Source of the DNA: JBBSNV01 sp964458605
GTDB lineage: Bacteria > Pseudomonadota > Alphaproteobacteria > Reyranellales > JAQSWP01
Length of the DNA stretch: 24,244 nt
Assembly (NCBI GenBank): GCA_964458605.1
Contig: CAYWLS010000038.1
Coordinates: 1 to 24,244, forward strand
Direction: 5' to 3'
A program made the translations under genes and the position numbers. Shown piece after piece: positions 14,837 to 22,883 of the stretch. Each line of letters starts with the position of its first letter. The first letter of the stretch is position 1. The notes under the pieces were generated by a model that searched no databases, was not told the origin of the DNA, and worked only from the letters and a program-made list of their open reading frames with translations.

Positions 14837-15478
14837 ATGTCTGTCGCCATCATCGATTACGGATCGGGAAACCTGCGTTCGGCCGCCAAGGCCTTCGAGC
14901 GCGCCGCGGCCGAGAATTCGCTCGCCCACGCCATCGCCGTCACCGCCGACCCCGCCGCCGTCGCCGCCGCCACGCATATCGTGCTGCCCGGCGTGGGCGC
15001 GTTCGGCGACTGCCGCGCCGGGCTGTACGGCGTGCCGGGCATGGTCGATGCCCTGCAGCGCGAGGTGATCGAGCGCGGCAAGCCGTTTATCGGCATCTGC
15101 GTCGGCATGCAGCTCATGGCCAGCCGCGGCGTCGAGCACGGCATCCATCCCGGTCTCGACTGGATCAAGGGCGACGTGGTGCCCATCGAACCCGGCGATG
15201 CGGCGCTGAAGATCCCGCATATGGGCTGGAACGTGCTGCAGGAGGTGGCGCGGCATCCCGTGCTCGCGGGCATCGACAACGGCGCCCATGCCTATTTCGT
15301 GCATTCCTACCGGCTCAGGCCCAGCGATCCGGCAACGGTGCTGGCGGTCACCGACTACGGCGGCAAGATCGCCGCGGTGGTCGGCCGCGACAACATGGTG
15401 GGCACGCAATTCCATCCCGAGAAGAGCCAGGAGACCGGCCTGCGCCTGATCGCCAACTTCCTGCGCTGGCGGCCCTAA
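14837..15478 (+). CDS. hisH: imidazole glycerol phosphate synthase, glutamine amidotransferase subunit
   Basis: This 213-residue class I glutamine amidotransferase supplies ammonia to HisF, with which it forms imidazole glycerol phosphate synthase. The nucleophile is Cys88 in FIGICVGMQLM, and the His193-Glu195 pair lies in TQFHPEKSQ. IDYGSGNLRS at the N-terminus and the oxyanion strand PGVGAFGDC are family marks. The ATG at 14837 begins MSVAIIDYG, the canonical start; SD-like AGGGAG is 11 bases upstream. It is in the order hisB-hisH-hisA-hisF-hisE that is common in alphaproteobacteria and is followed by hisA after 10 bases. Confidence 0.97.
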   Translation: MSVAIIDYGSGNLRSAAKAFERAAAENSLAHAIAVTADPAAVAAATHIVLPGVGAFGDCRAGLYGVPGMVDALQREVIERGKPFIGICVGMQLMASRGVEHGIHPGLDWIKGDVVPIEPGDAALKIPHMGWNVLQEVARHPVLAGIDNGAHAYFVHSYRLRPSDPATVLAVTDYGGKIAAVVGRDNMVGTQFHPEKSQETGLRLIANFLRWRP

Positions 15479-15488
15479 GGAGGCGCGC

Positions 15489-16211
15489 ATGATCCTGTTC
15501 CCCGCCATCGACCTGAAGGACGGCCGCTGCGTGCGCCTGGTGCGCGGCGCGATGGACAGCGCCACCGTGTTCGACCTGGAGCCGGCGGCGCAGGCGCGCG
15601 CCTTCGTCGACGCCGGCTGCGAGTGGCTGCACCTGGTCGATCTCAACGGCGCGGTCGAGGGCAAGCCGGTCAACGGCCAGGCGGTGCGCGACGTCCTGGC
15701 CGCCGCCCGCGTCCCGGCCCAGCTGGGCGGCGGCATCCGCGACTTCGACACCATCGCCGGCTGGCTCGAAGCCGGCATCCAGCGCGTCATCTTGGGGACT
15801 GTGGCGGTGCGCGAGCCCGATCTGGTGCGCCGCGCCTGCAAGGAATTTCCCGGCCGCATCGCGGTCGGCATCGACGCCCGCCAGGGCTTCGTCGCCGTGC
15901 AGGGCTGGACCGAAACCTCCAAGGTCAAGGCGCTCGACCTGGCGCTGCGATTCGAGGATGCCGGCGTCTCGGCCATCATCTACACCGACATCGAGCGCGA
16001 CGGCGCCATGGAAGGCCCCAATATCGACGCCACGGTCGATCTGGCGCATCATCTGCACACGCCGATCATCGCCTCCGGCGGCGTCTCCTCGATGGACGAC
16101 CTGCGCGAACTGCACCAATTCGAGCGCGACGGCATCGTCGGCGTGATCTGCGGCCGGGCGCTGTACGACGGGCGCATCGATCCGGCCAAGGCCGTGGCGC
16201 TGCTGCGCTGA
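15489..16211 (+). CDS. hisA: phosphoribosylformimino-5-aminoimidazole carboxamide ribotide isomerase
   Basis: This 240-residue TIM-barrel isomerase carries out the Amadori rearrangement of ProFAR to PRFAR. The catalytic Asp residues are Asp8 (FPAIDLKDG) and Asp129 (VGIDAR). The phosphate-binding loops are LGGGIRDFDT and SGGVSSMDDL, and YTDIERDGAMEGPN follows the second Asp as usual. A strong SD (AAGGAGG) lies 6 bases before the ATG. The length is normal for HisA. It shares ancestry with the next barrel, HisF, and supplies its substrate. Confidence 0.97.
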   Translation: MILFPAIDLKDGRCVRLVRGAMDSATVFDLEPAAQARAFVDAGCEWLHLVDLNGAVEGKPVNGQAVRDVLAAARVPAQLGGGIRDFDTIAGWLEAGIQRVILGTVAVREPDLVRRACKEFPGRIAVGIDARQGFVAVQGWTETSKVKALDLALRFEDAGVSAIIYTDIERDGAMEGPNIDATVDLAHHLHTPIIASGGVSSMDDLRELHQFERDGIVGVICGRALYDGRIDPAKAVALLR

Positions 16212-16225
16212 GCAACGAGGAACTC

Positions 16226-16253
16226 TTGTGCTGCGGCACCGGCGGCTTATGCT
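16226..16253 (+). promoter_or_regulatory. weak promoter candidate before hisF
   Basis: TTGTGC (16226-16231) and TATGCT (16248-16253) with a 16-base spacer match the consensus at 3 and 4 of 6 positions. It lies in the only sizeable gap (63 bases) between hisA and hisF and could provide an internal start, but the match is poor enough to be chance. Confidence 0.2.
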
Positions 16254-16274
16254 GTCGTACAAACCGGTAACAGA

Positions 16275-17063
16275 ATGCTCAAGGTCCGCATCATCCCCTG
16301 TCTCGACGTCCATGCCGGCCGCGTGGTCAAGGGCGTCAAGTTCGTCGACCTGGTCGACGCCGGCGATCCGGTCGAGCAGGCGCGCGTCTACGACCGCGCC
16401 GGCGCCGACGAACTGACCTTCCTCGACATCACCGCCTCCTCGGACAACCGCGACACGCTCTACGACGTGGTGGCGCGCACCGCCGAGCAGTGCTTCATGC
16501 CGCTGACCGTGGGCGGCGGCGTGCGCCAGGTCGAGGATATCCGCAAGCTGCTGCTGGCCGGCGCCGACAAGGTGTCGATCAACACCGCGGCGGTGACCCG
16601 GCCCGAGTTCGTTGCCGAGGGCGCCAACAAGTTCGGCGCGCAATGCATCGTGGTGGCGATCGACGCCAAGCAGACCGGCCCCGACAAATGGGAAGTGTTC
16701 ACCCATGGCGGGCGCAACCGCACCGGTCTCGATGCGGTCGAATGGGCGCGGCGCATGGTGTCGCTGGGCGCGGGCGAGATCCTGCTGACCTCGATGGACC
16801 GCGACGGCACCAAGCAGGGCTTCGATCTGAAGCTGACCCGCGCCGTGGCCGATGCCGTGACCGTGCCGGTGATCGCCTCCGGCGGCGTCGGCTCGCTCAA
16901 GGACATGGTCGACGGCGTGCTCGAAGGCCATGCCAGCGCGCTGCTGGCCGCCTCGATCTTCCATTTCGGCACCTTCTCGATCGCCCAGGTCAAGCAGGCG
17001 CTGATCGCGGCCGGCATCCCGGTGCGGCCGCTGCCGGCCGCGCTCGCCGGACAGGCGGCGTGA
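16275..17063 (+). CDS. hisF: imidazole glycerol phosphate synthase, cyclase subunit
   Basis: This 262-residue TIM-barrel cyclase converts PRFAR plus ammonia from HisH into imidazole glycerol phosphate and AICAR. The catalytic residues are Asp11 (IIPCLDV) and the Asp in VVAIDAK near 130. The phosphate-binding motifs are TVGGGVR and ASGGVGSLKDM, and FHFGTFSI precedes the C-terminal helix. Positions 13-14 read His-Ala in CLDVHAGRVVKG, where Lys/Asp is the commoner pair. The gene is complete. Its TGA shares one base with the hisE ATG (TGATG), so hisE is translationally coupled. Confidence 0.97.
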   Translation: MLKVRIIPCLDVHAGRVVKGVKFVDLVDAGDPVEQARVYDRAGADELTFLDITASSDNRDTLYDVVARTAEQCFMPLTVGGGVRQVEDIRKLLLAGADKVSINTAAVTRPEFVAEGANKFGAQCIVVAIDAKQTGPDKWEVFTHGGRNRTGLDAVEWARRMVSLGAGEILLTSMDRDGTKQGFDLKLTRAVADAVTVPVIASGGVGSLKDMVDGVLEGHASALLAASIFHFGTFSIAQVKQALIAAGIPVRPLPAALAGQAA

Positions 17064-17440
17064 TGGCCAAGCAGAAGAAGAAAGCCGCCAACCAGCCGCG
17101 CAATCCCAAGCTGCCGCCCGACCTGCACGCGATCGACCGGCTCTATCGCATCATCGCCTCGCGCAAGGGCGCCGATCCGCACACTTCCTACACGGCGCGG
17201 CTGCTGTCGCGCGGTCCCAACAAGATCGCGCAGAAGCTGGGCGAGGAAGCGACCGAGGCGGTGATCGAGGCGGTGCGGCGCGATCGCGAGCTGCTGGTGC
17301 TGGAAAGCGCCGACATGCTCTATCACATGCTGGCGCTGTGGACGGCGCTCGACATCGATCCCAAGCGGGTGTGGCGCGAGCTCAAGAAGCGCGAAGGCCG
17401 CTCCGGGATCGAAGAAAAGAAATCGCGCAAGGCCAAGTAG
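17063..17440 (+). CDS. hisE: phosphoribosyl-ATP pyrophosphatase
   Basis: This 125-residue all-alpha enzyme hydrolyses phosphoribosyl-ATP to phosphoribosyl-AMP, the second step of histidine synthesis. The MazG-like metal-binding helices are clear: KLGEEATEAVIEA with its Glu cluster and LESADMLYHMLALW with Glu/Asp. SYTARLLSRGPNKIAQK precedes them. It is monofunctional, without an attached HisI domain, as is usual in alphaproteobacteria. The N-terminal KQKKKAANQPRNPK and the C-terminal KKSRKAK are basic tails. The start overlaps the hisF stop. Confidence 0.95.
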   Translation: MAKQKKKAANQPRNPKLPPDLHAIDRLYRIIASRKGADPHTSYTARLLSRGPNKIAQKLGEEATEAVIEAVRRDRELLVLESADMLYHMLALWTALDIDPKRVWRELKKREGRSGIEEKKSRKAK

Positions 17441-17452
17441 TCGTTATAGGCT

Positions 17453-17479
17453 CCCGGCGACATACGACCGACCGCCGGG
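17453..17479 (+). terminator. hairpin between hisE and the HIT gene
   Basis: CCCGGCG (17453-17459) pairs with CGCCGGG (17473-17479) around a 13-base loop in the 48-base hisE-HIT gap. No T run follows, so it may attenuate rather than end the his transcript, or be chance in GC-rich DNA. Confidence 0.25.
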
Positions 17480-17488
17480 GACATTGCC

Positions 17489-17878
17489 ATGGCCTACGAC
17501 CGCAACAACGTTTTCGCCAGGATCCTGCGCGGCGAATTGCCGTGCAAGAAGGTCTACGAAGACGAATTCGCGCTTGCCTTCCACGACATCAGGCCGCTGA
17601 CGCCGGTCCATGTGCTGGTGATCCCCAAGGGCGAGTACGTCTCCTTCGTCGACTTCGCCGCCCAGGCCGGCGCGGAGCAGATCGCCGGCTTCTGGCGGGC
17701 GGTCGGCAGGACCGCCACGACGCTGGGCCTCGACCCGGAAGGCTATCGCATCGTCGCCAACAGCGGCGCCGACGCGCACCAGCTCGTGTTCCACTTCCAC
17801 GTCCATATTTTCGCCGGCCGCAGGATGTCGCACAGCATGGGCAACATGCCGCGACCCAACGAGCAGGCCGGAGGCTGA
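17489..17878 (+). CDS. HIT-family nucleotide hydrolase (HinT-like)
   Basis: This 129-residue histidine-triad protein is of the HinT type, which hydrolyses AMP-linked phosphoramidates and aminoacyl-adenylates in the cytosol. The triad HFHVH lies at 102-106, with the likely nucleophile His104, followed by IFAGR. IFARILRGELPCKKVYEDE at the N-terminus and RPLTPVHVLVIPK are family marks. The length is typical. It follows hisE by 48 bases and is 4 bases before the flavin-reductase-like gene. It is not itself a histidine-biosynthesis enzyme. An SD-like GGGGA precedes the ATG. Confidence 0.94.
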   Translation: MAYDRNNVFARILRGELPCKKVYEDEFALAFHDIRPLTPVHVLVIPKGEYVSFVDFAAQAGAEQIAGFWRAVGRTATTLGLDPEGYRIVANSGADAHQLVFHFHVHIFAGRRMSHSMGNMPRPNEQAGG

Positions 17879-17882
17879 GGCC

Positions 17883-18497
17883 ATGTTCTACGAACCGCCC
17901 AAGAAGAACCACGGCCTGGCCGTCGATCCGTTCAAGGCCGTGGTGGTGCCCCGCCCGATCGGCTGGATCACCACCGTCGATGCGCAGGGCCGCGTCAACC
18001 TGGCGCCGTTCTCCTTCTACAACGGCGTATCCGAGGCGCCGCCGATGGTGATGTTCTGCCCCGGCGGTTCCTACGGCAGCACGGCCGCCAAGCACTCGCT
18101 GCTCAACGTCAAGGCGACCGGCGAATTTGTCGTCAACATGGTGAGCGAGAAGCTGAAGGACGCCATGAACGCCACCGCCGCGCCGGTCGAGGCGGGCGTG
18201 GACGAGATGGCGCTGGCCGGGCTGGCGCCGGCGCCGTCGAAGCTGGTCAAGCCGCCGCGCGTGGCCGCCTCGCCGGTGGCGCTGGAATGCAAGCTCTACC
18301 AGGTGGTCGACCTGCCGGGCGACGGCACCGACACGCCCTATGCGGTGGTGATCGGCACGGTGCTGGGGGTCCATATCGACGACGCCATCGTCAAGGACGG
18401 CCGCGTCGACGTGCTGGCGTTCAGGCCGGTGGCGCGGCTGGGCTATTCCGAATACACCACCGTGGACAACGTCTGGCGAATGCGCCGGCCGAGCTGA
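17883..18497 (+). CDS. flavin reductase-like / FMN-binding split-barrel protein
   Basis: This 204-residue protein matches the flavin reductase-like (FMN-binding split-barrel) family. The block VVVPRPIGWITTVDAQGRVNL, followed by APFSFYNGVSEAPP, is characteristic, as is TGEFVVNMVS. Family members bind FMN and either reduce free flavin with NAD(P)H or act as flavoproteins of unassigned function. The C-terminal RPVARLGYSEYTTVD is typical of the subgroup with PRPIGWI, whose substrate is generally unknown. It begins 4 bases after the HIT stop and is likely co-transcribed with it. It is followed by about 100 bases with nothing recognised before the convergent kinase gene. Confidence 0.88.
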   Translation: MFYEPPKKNHGLAVDPFKAVVVPRPIGWITTVDAQGRVNLAPFSFYNGVSEAPPMVMFCPGGSYGSTAAKHSLLNVKATGEFVVNMVSEKLKDAMNATAAPVEAGVDEMALAGLAPAPSKLVKPPRVAASPVALECKLYQVVDLPGDGTDTPYAVVIGTVLGVHIDDAIVKDGRVDVLAFRPVARLGYSEYTTVDNVWRMRRPS

Positions 18498-18597
18498 TTC
18501 CCGGCGTCGCTATCGCGCGGCGCGGCCAGGGAAGCGGGTTCTGCGCATCCCGCGCGCCCGGCCGGTTGTGCAGCGCCCTGGCGTACGGCCGCCCGGT

Positions 18598-20703
18598 TCA
18601 CTTCAGGATCGAGATGGGGCAGGTGCGTTCGGGGAAACCGCGGCTGAATCCGACGACCTTGCCGACCCCTTTGAAGCCGGCTCCATCGCCGGCAAGGGTG
18701 AAGACGCCGTCGAAATGATCGCCGGACCGGCCCGTGAAGGAGACCCTGAAATTCAAGGTATTGCCCGTGATCGTGCCGTTGGCGACGCCGTTTCGAAATA
18801 GCCTTTCGGCAATGTTCGGCCCATTGATCGCCAACGGATGGGACACGAAAGGCGGGCTCTGCACATTGGGACAGTCGATCACCAGCGTGTAGACGCCGGC
18901 ATAGGCAAAAGCCGGCGCCGAAGCGACTTGCGGCGCCGGCGCGGCTGCCGCAACGGGGGCCGGCGGCTTGGCGACCGCGGCTTTCCTGCGCTCTTCTTCT
19001 TCCGCTTTCCGCCGTGCGTCGTCTTCGGCCTTTTTCTTGTCCGCCTCGGCCTTCTTGCGGGCGTCCTCTTCGGCCTTGTGGCGGGCGTCGTCGTCGGCCT
19101 TTTTCTTGTCGGCCTCGGCCTTCTTGCGCGCGTCTTCCTCGGCCTTGAGCCGCGCCGCCTCGTCGGCCTTGCGCTTGGCTTCCGCTGCGGCAGCAGCAGC
19201 AGCGGCCTGACGCTGCGCCTCGTCGTCGGCCTTGCGCTTGGCCTCCGCGGCGGCCGCAGCGGCAGCGGCCTGGCGTTGCGCCTCCTCGTCGGCCTTGCGC
19301 TTGGCCTCGGCAGCCGCGGCGGCAGCGGCAGCCTTCTGCCGTTCTTCCTCGCGCACGCGCAGTTCGGCGGCCTCGACCGCCTTCTTGCGCGCATCGTCCT
19401 CGGCCTTGAGCCGCGCATCCTCTTCCGCCTTCAGCCGTGCCTCGATCGACTGCCGGTCGGACTGCAGGCTGCTATAGGCGGCGTAACCGCCTCCGGCCAG
19501 CACCGCCACGGCCAGCACGCCCAGGCCCAGCCACAGGCCGGTGCGCTTGCGCGGCACCGGTGCGAAGCTGTTGGGGGCGTAGCTGTTGGGACCCTGGCTG
19601 GGCATCTGGGTCGAGCCCGGCCCCAGCGACGGATTGGCGGGCGGACCGCTCGGCGGTGCCATCGAGATCGGGCCGCCCTGCGATGGCAGCGGCGGCGCCT
19701 GGGAGGGCCGCGATGCGGGACCGCCCATGCTGCTGGGCCCGGCCGCCCCGCCTGCCGTCATGGCGGCGCCGGCCAGCGGCATGGTGTTGGCGTCCGCCGC
19801 CTGCTGGCCCAGCAGCATGGCGCGCCACTGCGCCACGCTCTGCGGCCGGGCGGTCTCGAACACCGTCAGGCCGGCGTCGATCGCGGCCAGGAATTCGGGA
19901 CTGTAGCGACCCGCGCCCACCCTGACCGCGGGCTCCATGTCGTCGTCGCGGATGCGGTCGGTGGCCTGCGGCGGAACCTTGCCGGTGATGCCGTGATAGA
20001 GCGTGGCGGCCAGCGCGTAGATGTCGGTCCACGGCCCCTGCTTGCCGCTCGACATGTACTGCTCGAACGGCGCGTAGCCGGGCGTGAACACCGAGGTCAC
20101 CGAGCGCGACTTCTCGCCCACCGCCTGGCGCGCGGCGCCGAAATCGATCAGCACCGGATTGCCGTCGCGCCGGATCAGGATATTGGCCGGCTTGATGTCG
20201 CGATGCAGAAAGCCCGCGGCATGCACCTGCTCCAGCCCCTGCAGCAGCGGCAGGACGATCGCCTTCAGCCGCGCCTCATCGAGCGGCGCCTCGCGACGAT
20301 AGATACCCGACAGCGGCGCGCCGTCGACCAGCGCCATGACCATGTAGGCGGTGCCGTTGGCGGCCATGTAGTCGTAGACGCGCACGATGGCCGGCGCGTG
20401 CTCGAAGCGCGCCAGCGCACGCGCCTCGTCGAGGAAGCGGGTCAGGCCCCAGGCGAAGCTTTCGTCCTCGACGCGCGAGCGGGGCTTGACGGTGCTGCCA
20501 TCGACGCGCACGGCGGTGTCCGACGGCAGATATTCCTTGATCGCCACCGGACGATCGAGCTCGCGATCCCAGGCGCGATAGGTGATGCCGAAGCCGCCCT
20601 GGCCCAGCACCGCCTGCAGTTCGTATTTCCCCAATCGGAAACCGGACGGCAGCGCGATGTAGTCCTGTTCGCCTTCGCTTACGACTTTGGTCTTGTCGTC
20701 CAT
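18598..20703 (-). CDS. transmembrane Ser/Thr protein kinase with TolA-like helix and C-terminal outer domain
   Basis: A 701-residue Hanks-type receptor kinase. The kinase domain (about 26-295) is complete: glycine loop GQGGFG (34-39), VAIK with Lys56, HRDIKPAN with Asp169 and Asn174, DFG at 187-189 and APFEQY in the activation segment. A Pro/Ser/Gly-rich juxtamembrane linker (300-385) leads to one transmembrane helix (389-409). An uninterrupted Ala/Lys/Glu/Arg helix (about 415-577) with internal 21- and 23-residue repeats follows, and then a small domain (600-701) with Cys611 and Cys695. The helix resembles domain II of TolA. The layout predicts a cytosolic kinase with a periplasm-spanning arm. 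Substrates and ligand are unknown. The start has SD-like GGATTGGGG. Confidence 0.92.
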   Translation of the reverse strand: MDDKTKVVSEGEQDYIALPSGFRLGKYELQAVLGQGGFGITYRAWDRELDRPVAIKEYLPSDTAVRVDGSTVKPRSRVEDESFAWGLTRFLDEARALARFEHAPAIVRVYDYMAANGTAYMVMALVDGAPLSGIYRREAPLDEARLKAIVLPLLQGLEQVHAAGFLHRDIKPANILIRRDGNPVLIDFGAARQAVGEKSRSVTSVFTPGYAPFEQYMSSGKQGPWTDIYALAATLYHGITGKVPPQATDRIRDDDMEPAVRVGAGRYSPEFLAAIDAGLTVFETARPQSVAQWRAMLLGQQAADANTMPLAGAAMTAGGAAGPSSMGGPASRPSQAPPLPSQGGPISMAPPSGPPANPSLGPGSTQMPSQGPNSYAPNSFAPVPRKRTGLWLGLGVLAVAVLAGGGYAAYSSLQSDRQSIEARLKAEEDARLKAEDDARKKAVEAAELRVREEERQKAAAAAAAAEAKRKADEEAQRQAAAAAAAAEAKRKADDEAQRQAAAAAAAAEAKRKADEAARLKAEEDARKKAEADKKKADDDARHKAEEDARKKAEADKKKAEDDARRKAEEEERRKAAVAKPPAPVAAAAPAPQVASAPAFAYAGVYTLVIDCPNVQSPPFVSHPLAINGPNIAERLFRNGVANGTITGNTLNFRVSFTGRSGDHFDGVFTLAGDGAGFKGVGKVVGFSRGFPERTCPISILK
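19006..19332 (-). repeat. in-frame tandem repeats encoding the kinase's charged helix
   Basis: Three 63-bp units (19332 down to 19144; residues 458-478, 479-499, 500-520) each encode an Ala run followed by EAKRKAD. Two 69-bp units (19143 down to 19006; residues 521-543 and 544-566) each encode AEEDARKKAEADKKKA followed by an Asp-rich joint. Copies differ at few positions, so the helix has grown by recent in-frame duplication and its length probably varies between strains. Confidence 0.85.
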
Positions 20704-20779
20704 GGCCCCAATCCACCGACGATGTCATCTTGACCGAACGCGGCGGGTCAGACAATGCGAGTCGGGAGCCGGACCCGGC

Positions 20780-20809
20780 GGCGACGGCGGGGCGACGGCG
20801 GGACGGCGG
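20780..20809. repeat. short GC-rich direct repeats beside the CDF gene end
   Basis: GGCGACGGCGG occurs twice in succession (20780-20790 and about 20791-20801), followed by GGACGGCGG up to the stop of the cation exporter gene. The stretch lies in the 106-base gap between that gene and the kinase start, and no promoter is evident within it. Confidence 0.45.
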
Positions 20810-21832
20810 CTAGACCACCTCGGCCGGGGCCAGGTGGCATTCCTGGTCGCCGGCCTCGACCTGGATGGTGGCATGGTGAATGCCGAACAACTGGCGCAGC
20901 CGGGCGGCGGCATCGGCCAGCATCTGGTCGTCGACCGCGCATTGGGGGCGGATGAGATGCACGGTCAGGGCCACTTCGGTGGTGCTCATCGACCACACAT
21001 GCAGGTCGTGGACTTCGGTGACGCCCGGCAAGCCGGCCAGAAACGCGCGGACTTCTTCGAGGGAAATGCCGGACGGCACCGCATCGAGCGACATCGCCAC
21101 GCTCTCGCGCAGCAGGCCCCAGCTGCCCCAGACGATGATGGCGACGATCGCCAGGCTGGTCGCCGGATCCAGCCACTGCCAGCCGGTCAGGCTGATCACC
21201 AGCCCGGCCGCCACCACGCCGGCCGAGACCGCCGCATCGGCAGCCATGTGCAGATACGCGCCACGAATATTCAGATCGCTGTTGCGGCCCGAAGCGAACA
21301 TCAAGGCGGTGGCGCCGTTGACGACGATGCCGATCGCCGCCACCACCATCACGTCGCTACCCGAGACCGGCTCGGGATGCAGCAGGCGCAGGACGGCTTC
21401 CCAGGCGATGGCGCCGACGGCGATCAGCAGGAAGCCGGCATTGAACAGCGCCGCCAGGATCGACGAGGAGCGCAGGCCGTAGGTATAGCGCTGCGAGGGC
21501 GGCCGTCGCGCCAGCGCCGACGCCACCCAGGCCATCAGCAATCCCAGCACGTCGGACAGGTTGTGGCCGGCATCCGCCACCAGCGCCACCGAGTTGGCGA
21601 CGATGCCGTAGGCCGCCTCGACGATCACGAATCCCGTGTTCAGCGCCACGCCGATGGCGAAGACGCGACCGAAATCGGCCGGCGCGTGGGCGTGGCCATG
21701 GCCGCCGTGACGATGCGCGCGGTCGTGACCATGCTCGTCGGCGGTGGCGTGGCCATCGTCATGACGTGGATCGGCGTCGTGACGATGCGCTGGCGTCGCA
21801 TCGTTGCGGGAAGATTCGTCGTGCCGGTCCAT
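20810..21832 (-). CDS. CDF-family metal cation exporter (ZitB/CzcD-like) with His-rich N-terminus
   Basis: This is a 340-residue cation diffusion facilitator that exports Zn(II) or a similar divalent ion in exchange for protons. The first 50 residues contain 12 His (for example HGHDRAHRHGGHGHAH), a likely cytosolic metal buffer. Six transmembrane helices follow. The transport-site motifs are complete: HNLSD (His90, Asp94) in helix 2 and HMAAD (His195, Asp199) in helix 5. The C-terminal cytosolic domain includes VHDLHVWSMSTTEVALTVH. The His/Asp pair points to zinc or cobalt rather than Mn (which uses DxxxD). A weak TTGATT lies upstream. Its start is 137 bases from the LysR stop, so it is probably transcribed separately. 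Confidence 0.93.
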   Translation of the reverse strand: MDRHDESSRNDATPAHRHDADPRHDDGHATADEHGHDRAHRHGGHGHAHAPADFGRVFAIGVALNTGFVIVEAAYGIVANSVALVADAGHNLSDVLGLLMAWVASALARRPPSQRYTYGLRSSSILAALFNAGFLLIAVGAIAWEAVLRLLHPEPVSGSDVMVVAAIGIVVNGATALMFASGRNSDLNIRGAYLHMAADAAVSAGVVAAGLVISLTGWQWLDPATSLAIVAIIVWGSWGLLRESVAMSLDAVPSGISLEEVRAFLAGLPGVTEVHDLHVWSMSTTEVALTVHLIRPQCAVDDQMLADAAARLRQLFGIHHATIQVEAGDQECHLAPAEVV

Positions 21833-21969
21833 GCGCTAGTTCAAGCGTGCCGGCCCTGCCGAATCAAGAAGCGATCCGGGTCGTGGAGCGAAAAAATCCG
21901 CGCACGCTACGATATAGTGTTGCCTGCCTCGCCGGCCGCGACGACATTCGGCGCTGGCATATCCGGCTT

Positions 21970-22866
21970 TCAGCTCTGCGCCTTGTTGGCCATCGCCAGC
22001 AGCCAGTCGCGAAACGAGCGCAGCTTGTGGCGGCGCATGGCGTTGGGCGGCGCCACCAGGTAGTAGCCGGCGTCGATCGGCAGCACCATGTCGAAGGGCG
22101 CCACCAGCCGGCCGGCCTTGATGTCGCGTTCGACCAGCGGACGATGGCCGATCGCCACCCCCAGCCCGTCCATCGCCGCCTGCAGCACGGTCATCGCCTG
22201 GTCGAATACCGGGCCGCGCGCGGGATCGACATTCCTGGCGCCGGCGGCGGTCAGCCACAGCCGCCAGTCGTCGCGCTGGTTGCTCATATGCAGCAGCGTG
22301 ACCCGCGCCAGGTCGGCCGGCTTCCGGAGCGCGTTCTTGCCCTTGACCAGCGAGGGCGCGCAAACGGGAAACATGTCTTCGGCGAACAGCCGCTCGGCGG
22401 CGACGTTGGGCCAGGATCCCAGCCCCCAGCGGATCGCCACGTCGACATTGTCGCGCTGGAAGTCGACCAGATTCACCCCGGTCGAGATCTGCACTTCGAT
22501 CTCGGGATAGAGCTGCTGGAAGGCCGCCAGCCGCGGCACCAGCCATTTGGTGGCGAACGAGGCGGTGGTGCTGACCAGCAGCGGCCCGGCCTCGTCGCGC
22601 CGCAGCAGCCGGTCGGTGGCCGCGGCGATGGTGTCGAAAGCCTCGCGCAGCGCCGGCAGATAGGCCTGGCCCGCCTCGCTCAACAGCAGCGCCCGGTTGC
22701 GGCGCACGAAGAGCTGCACCCCCAGCCGCTCCTCCAGCCCGCGGATCTGGTGGCTGATCGCCGCCTGGGTGACGTTCAGTTCGGCCGCCGCCTGGGTGAA
22801 GCTCAAATGGCGCGCCGCCGCCTCGAAAGCGCGCAACCCGTTCAGCGGCGGCAGATGACGGCTCAT
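21970..22866 (-). CDS. LysR-family transcriptional regulator, GcvA type
   Basis: This 298-residue LysR-type regulator belongs to the GcvA subgroup. The N-terminal winged helix has the subgroup start PLNGLRAFEAAARHLSF, TQAAAELNVTQAAISHQI, then RGLEERLGVQLF with FVRRNRALLLSEAGQAYLP. The effector-binding domain begins near residue 90 (LLVSTTASFATKWLVPRL) and includes VDVAIRWGLG. The ATG at 22866 was chosen because GGGACGAGA precedes it; a TTG four codons upstream is in frame but less likely. It diverges from a DUF1127 gene, an arrangement I recall as common for this subgroup, and the intergenic region contains a CTAAT-type palindrome. E. coli GcvA controls glycine cleavage, but the ligand here is unknown. 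Confidence 0.93.
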   Translation of the reverse strand: MSRHLPPLNGLRAFEAAARHLSFTQAAAELNVTQAAISHQIRGLEERLGVQLFVRRNRALLLSEAGQAYLPALREAFDTIAAATDRLLRRDEAGPLLVSTTASFATKWLVPRLAAFQQLYPEIEVQISTGVNLVDFQRDNVDVAIRWGLGSWPNVAAERLFAEDMFPVCAPSLVKGKNALRKPADLARVTLLHMSNQRDDWRLWLTAAGARNVDPARGPVFDQAMTVLQAAMDGLGVAIGHRPLVERDIKAGRLVAPFDMVLPIDAGYYLVAPPNAMRRHKLRSFRDWLLAMANKAQS

Positions 22867-22883
22867 GTCTCGTCCCAATATAT

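Noticed and set aside
18838..20733. A 631-residue open frame on the plus strand
   Set aside because: It is antisense to the receptor kinase; its repetitive Leu/Gly/Val stretch is the complement of the kinase's Ala/Lys helix repeats.
21890..21925. Possible intrinsic terminator after the LysR gene (a six-T run on the minus strand) and a TATAGT box on the plus strand
   Set aside because: The T run has no real stem before it and the TATAGT box has no -35 partner or downstream gene on that strand.
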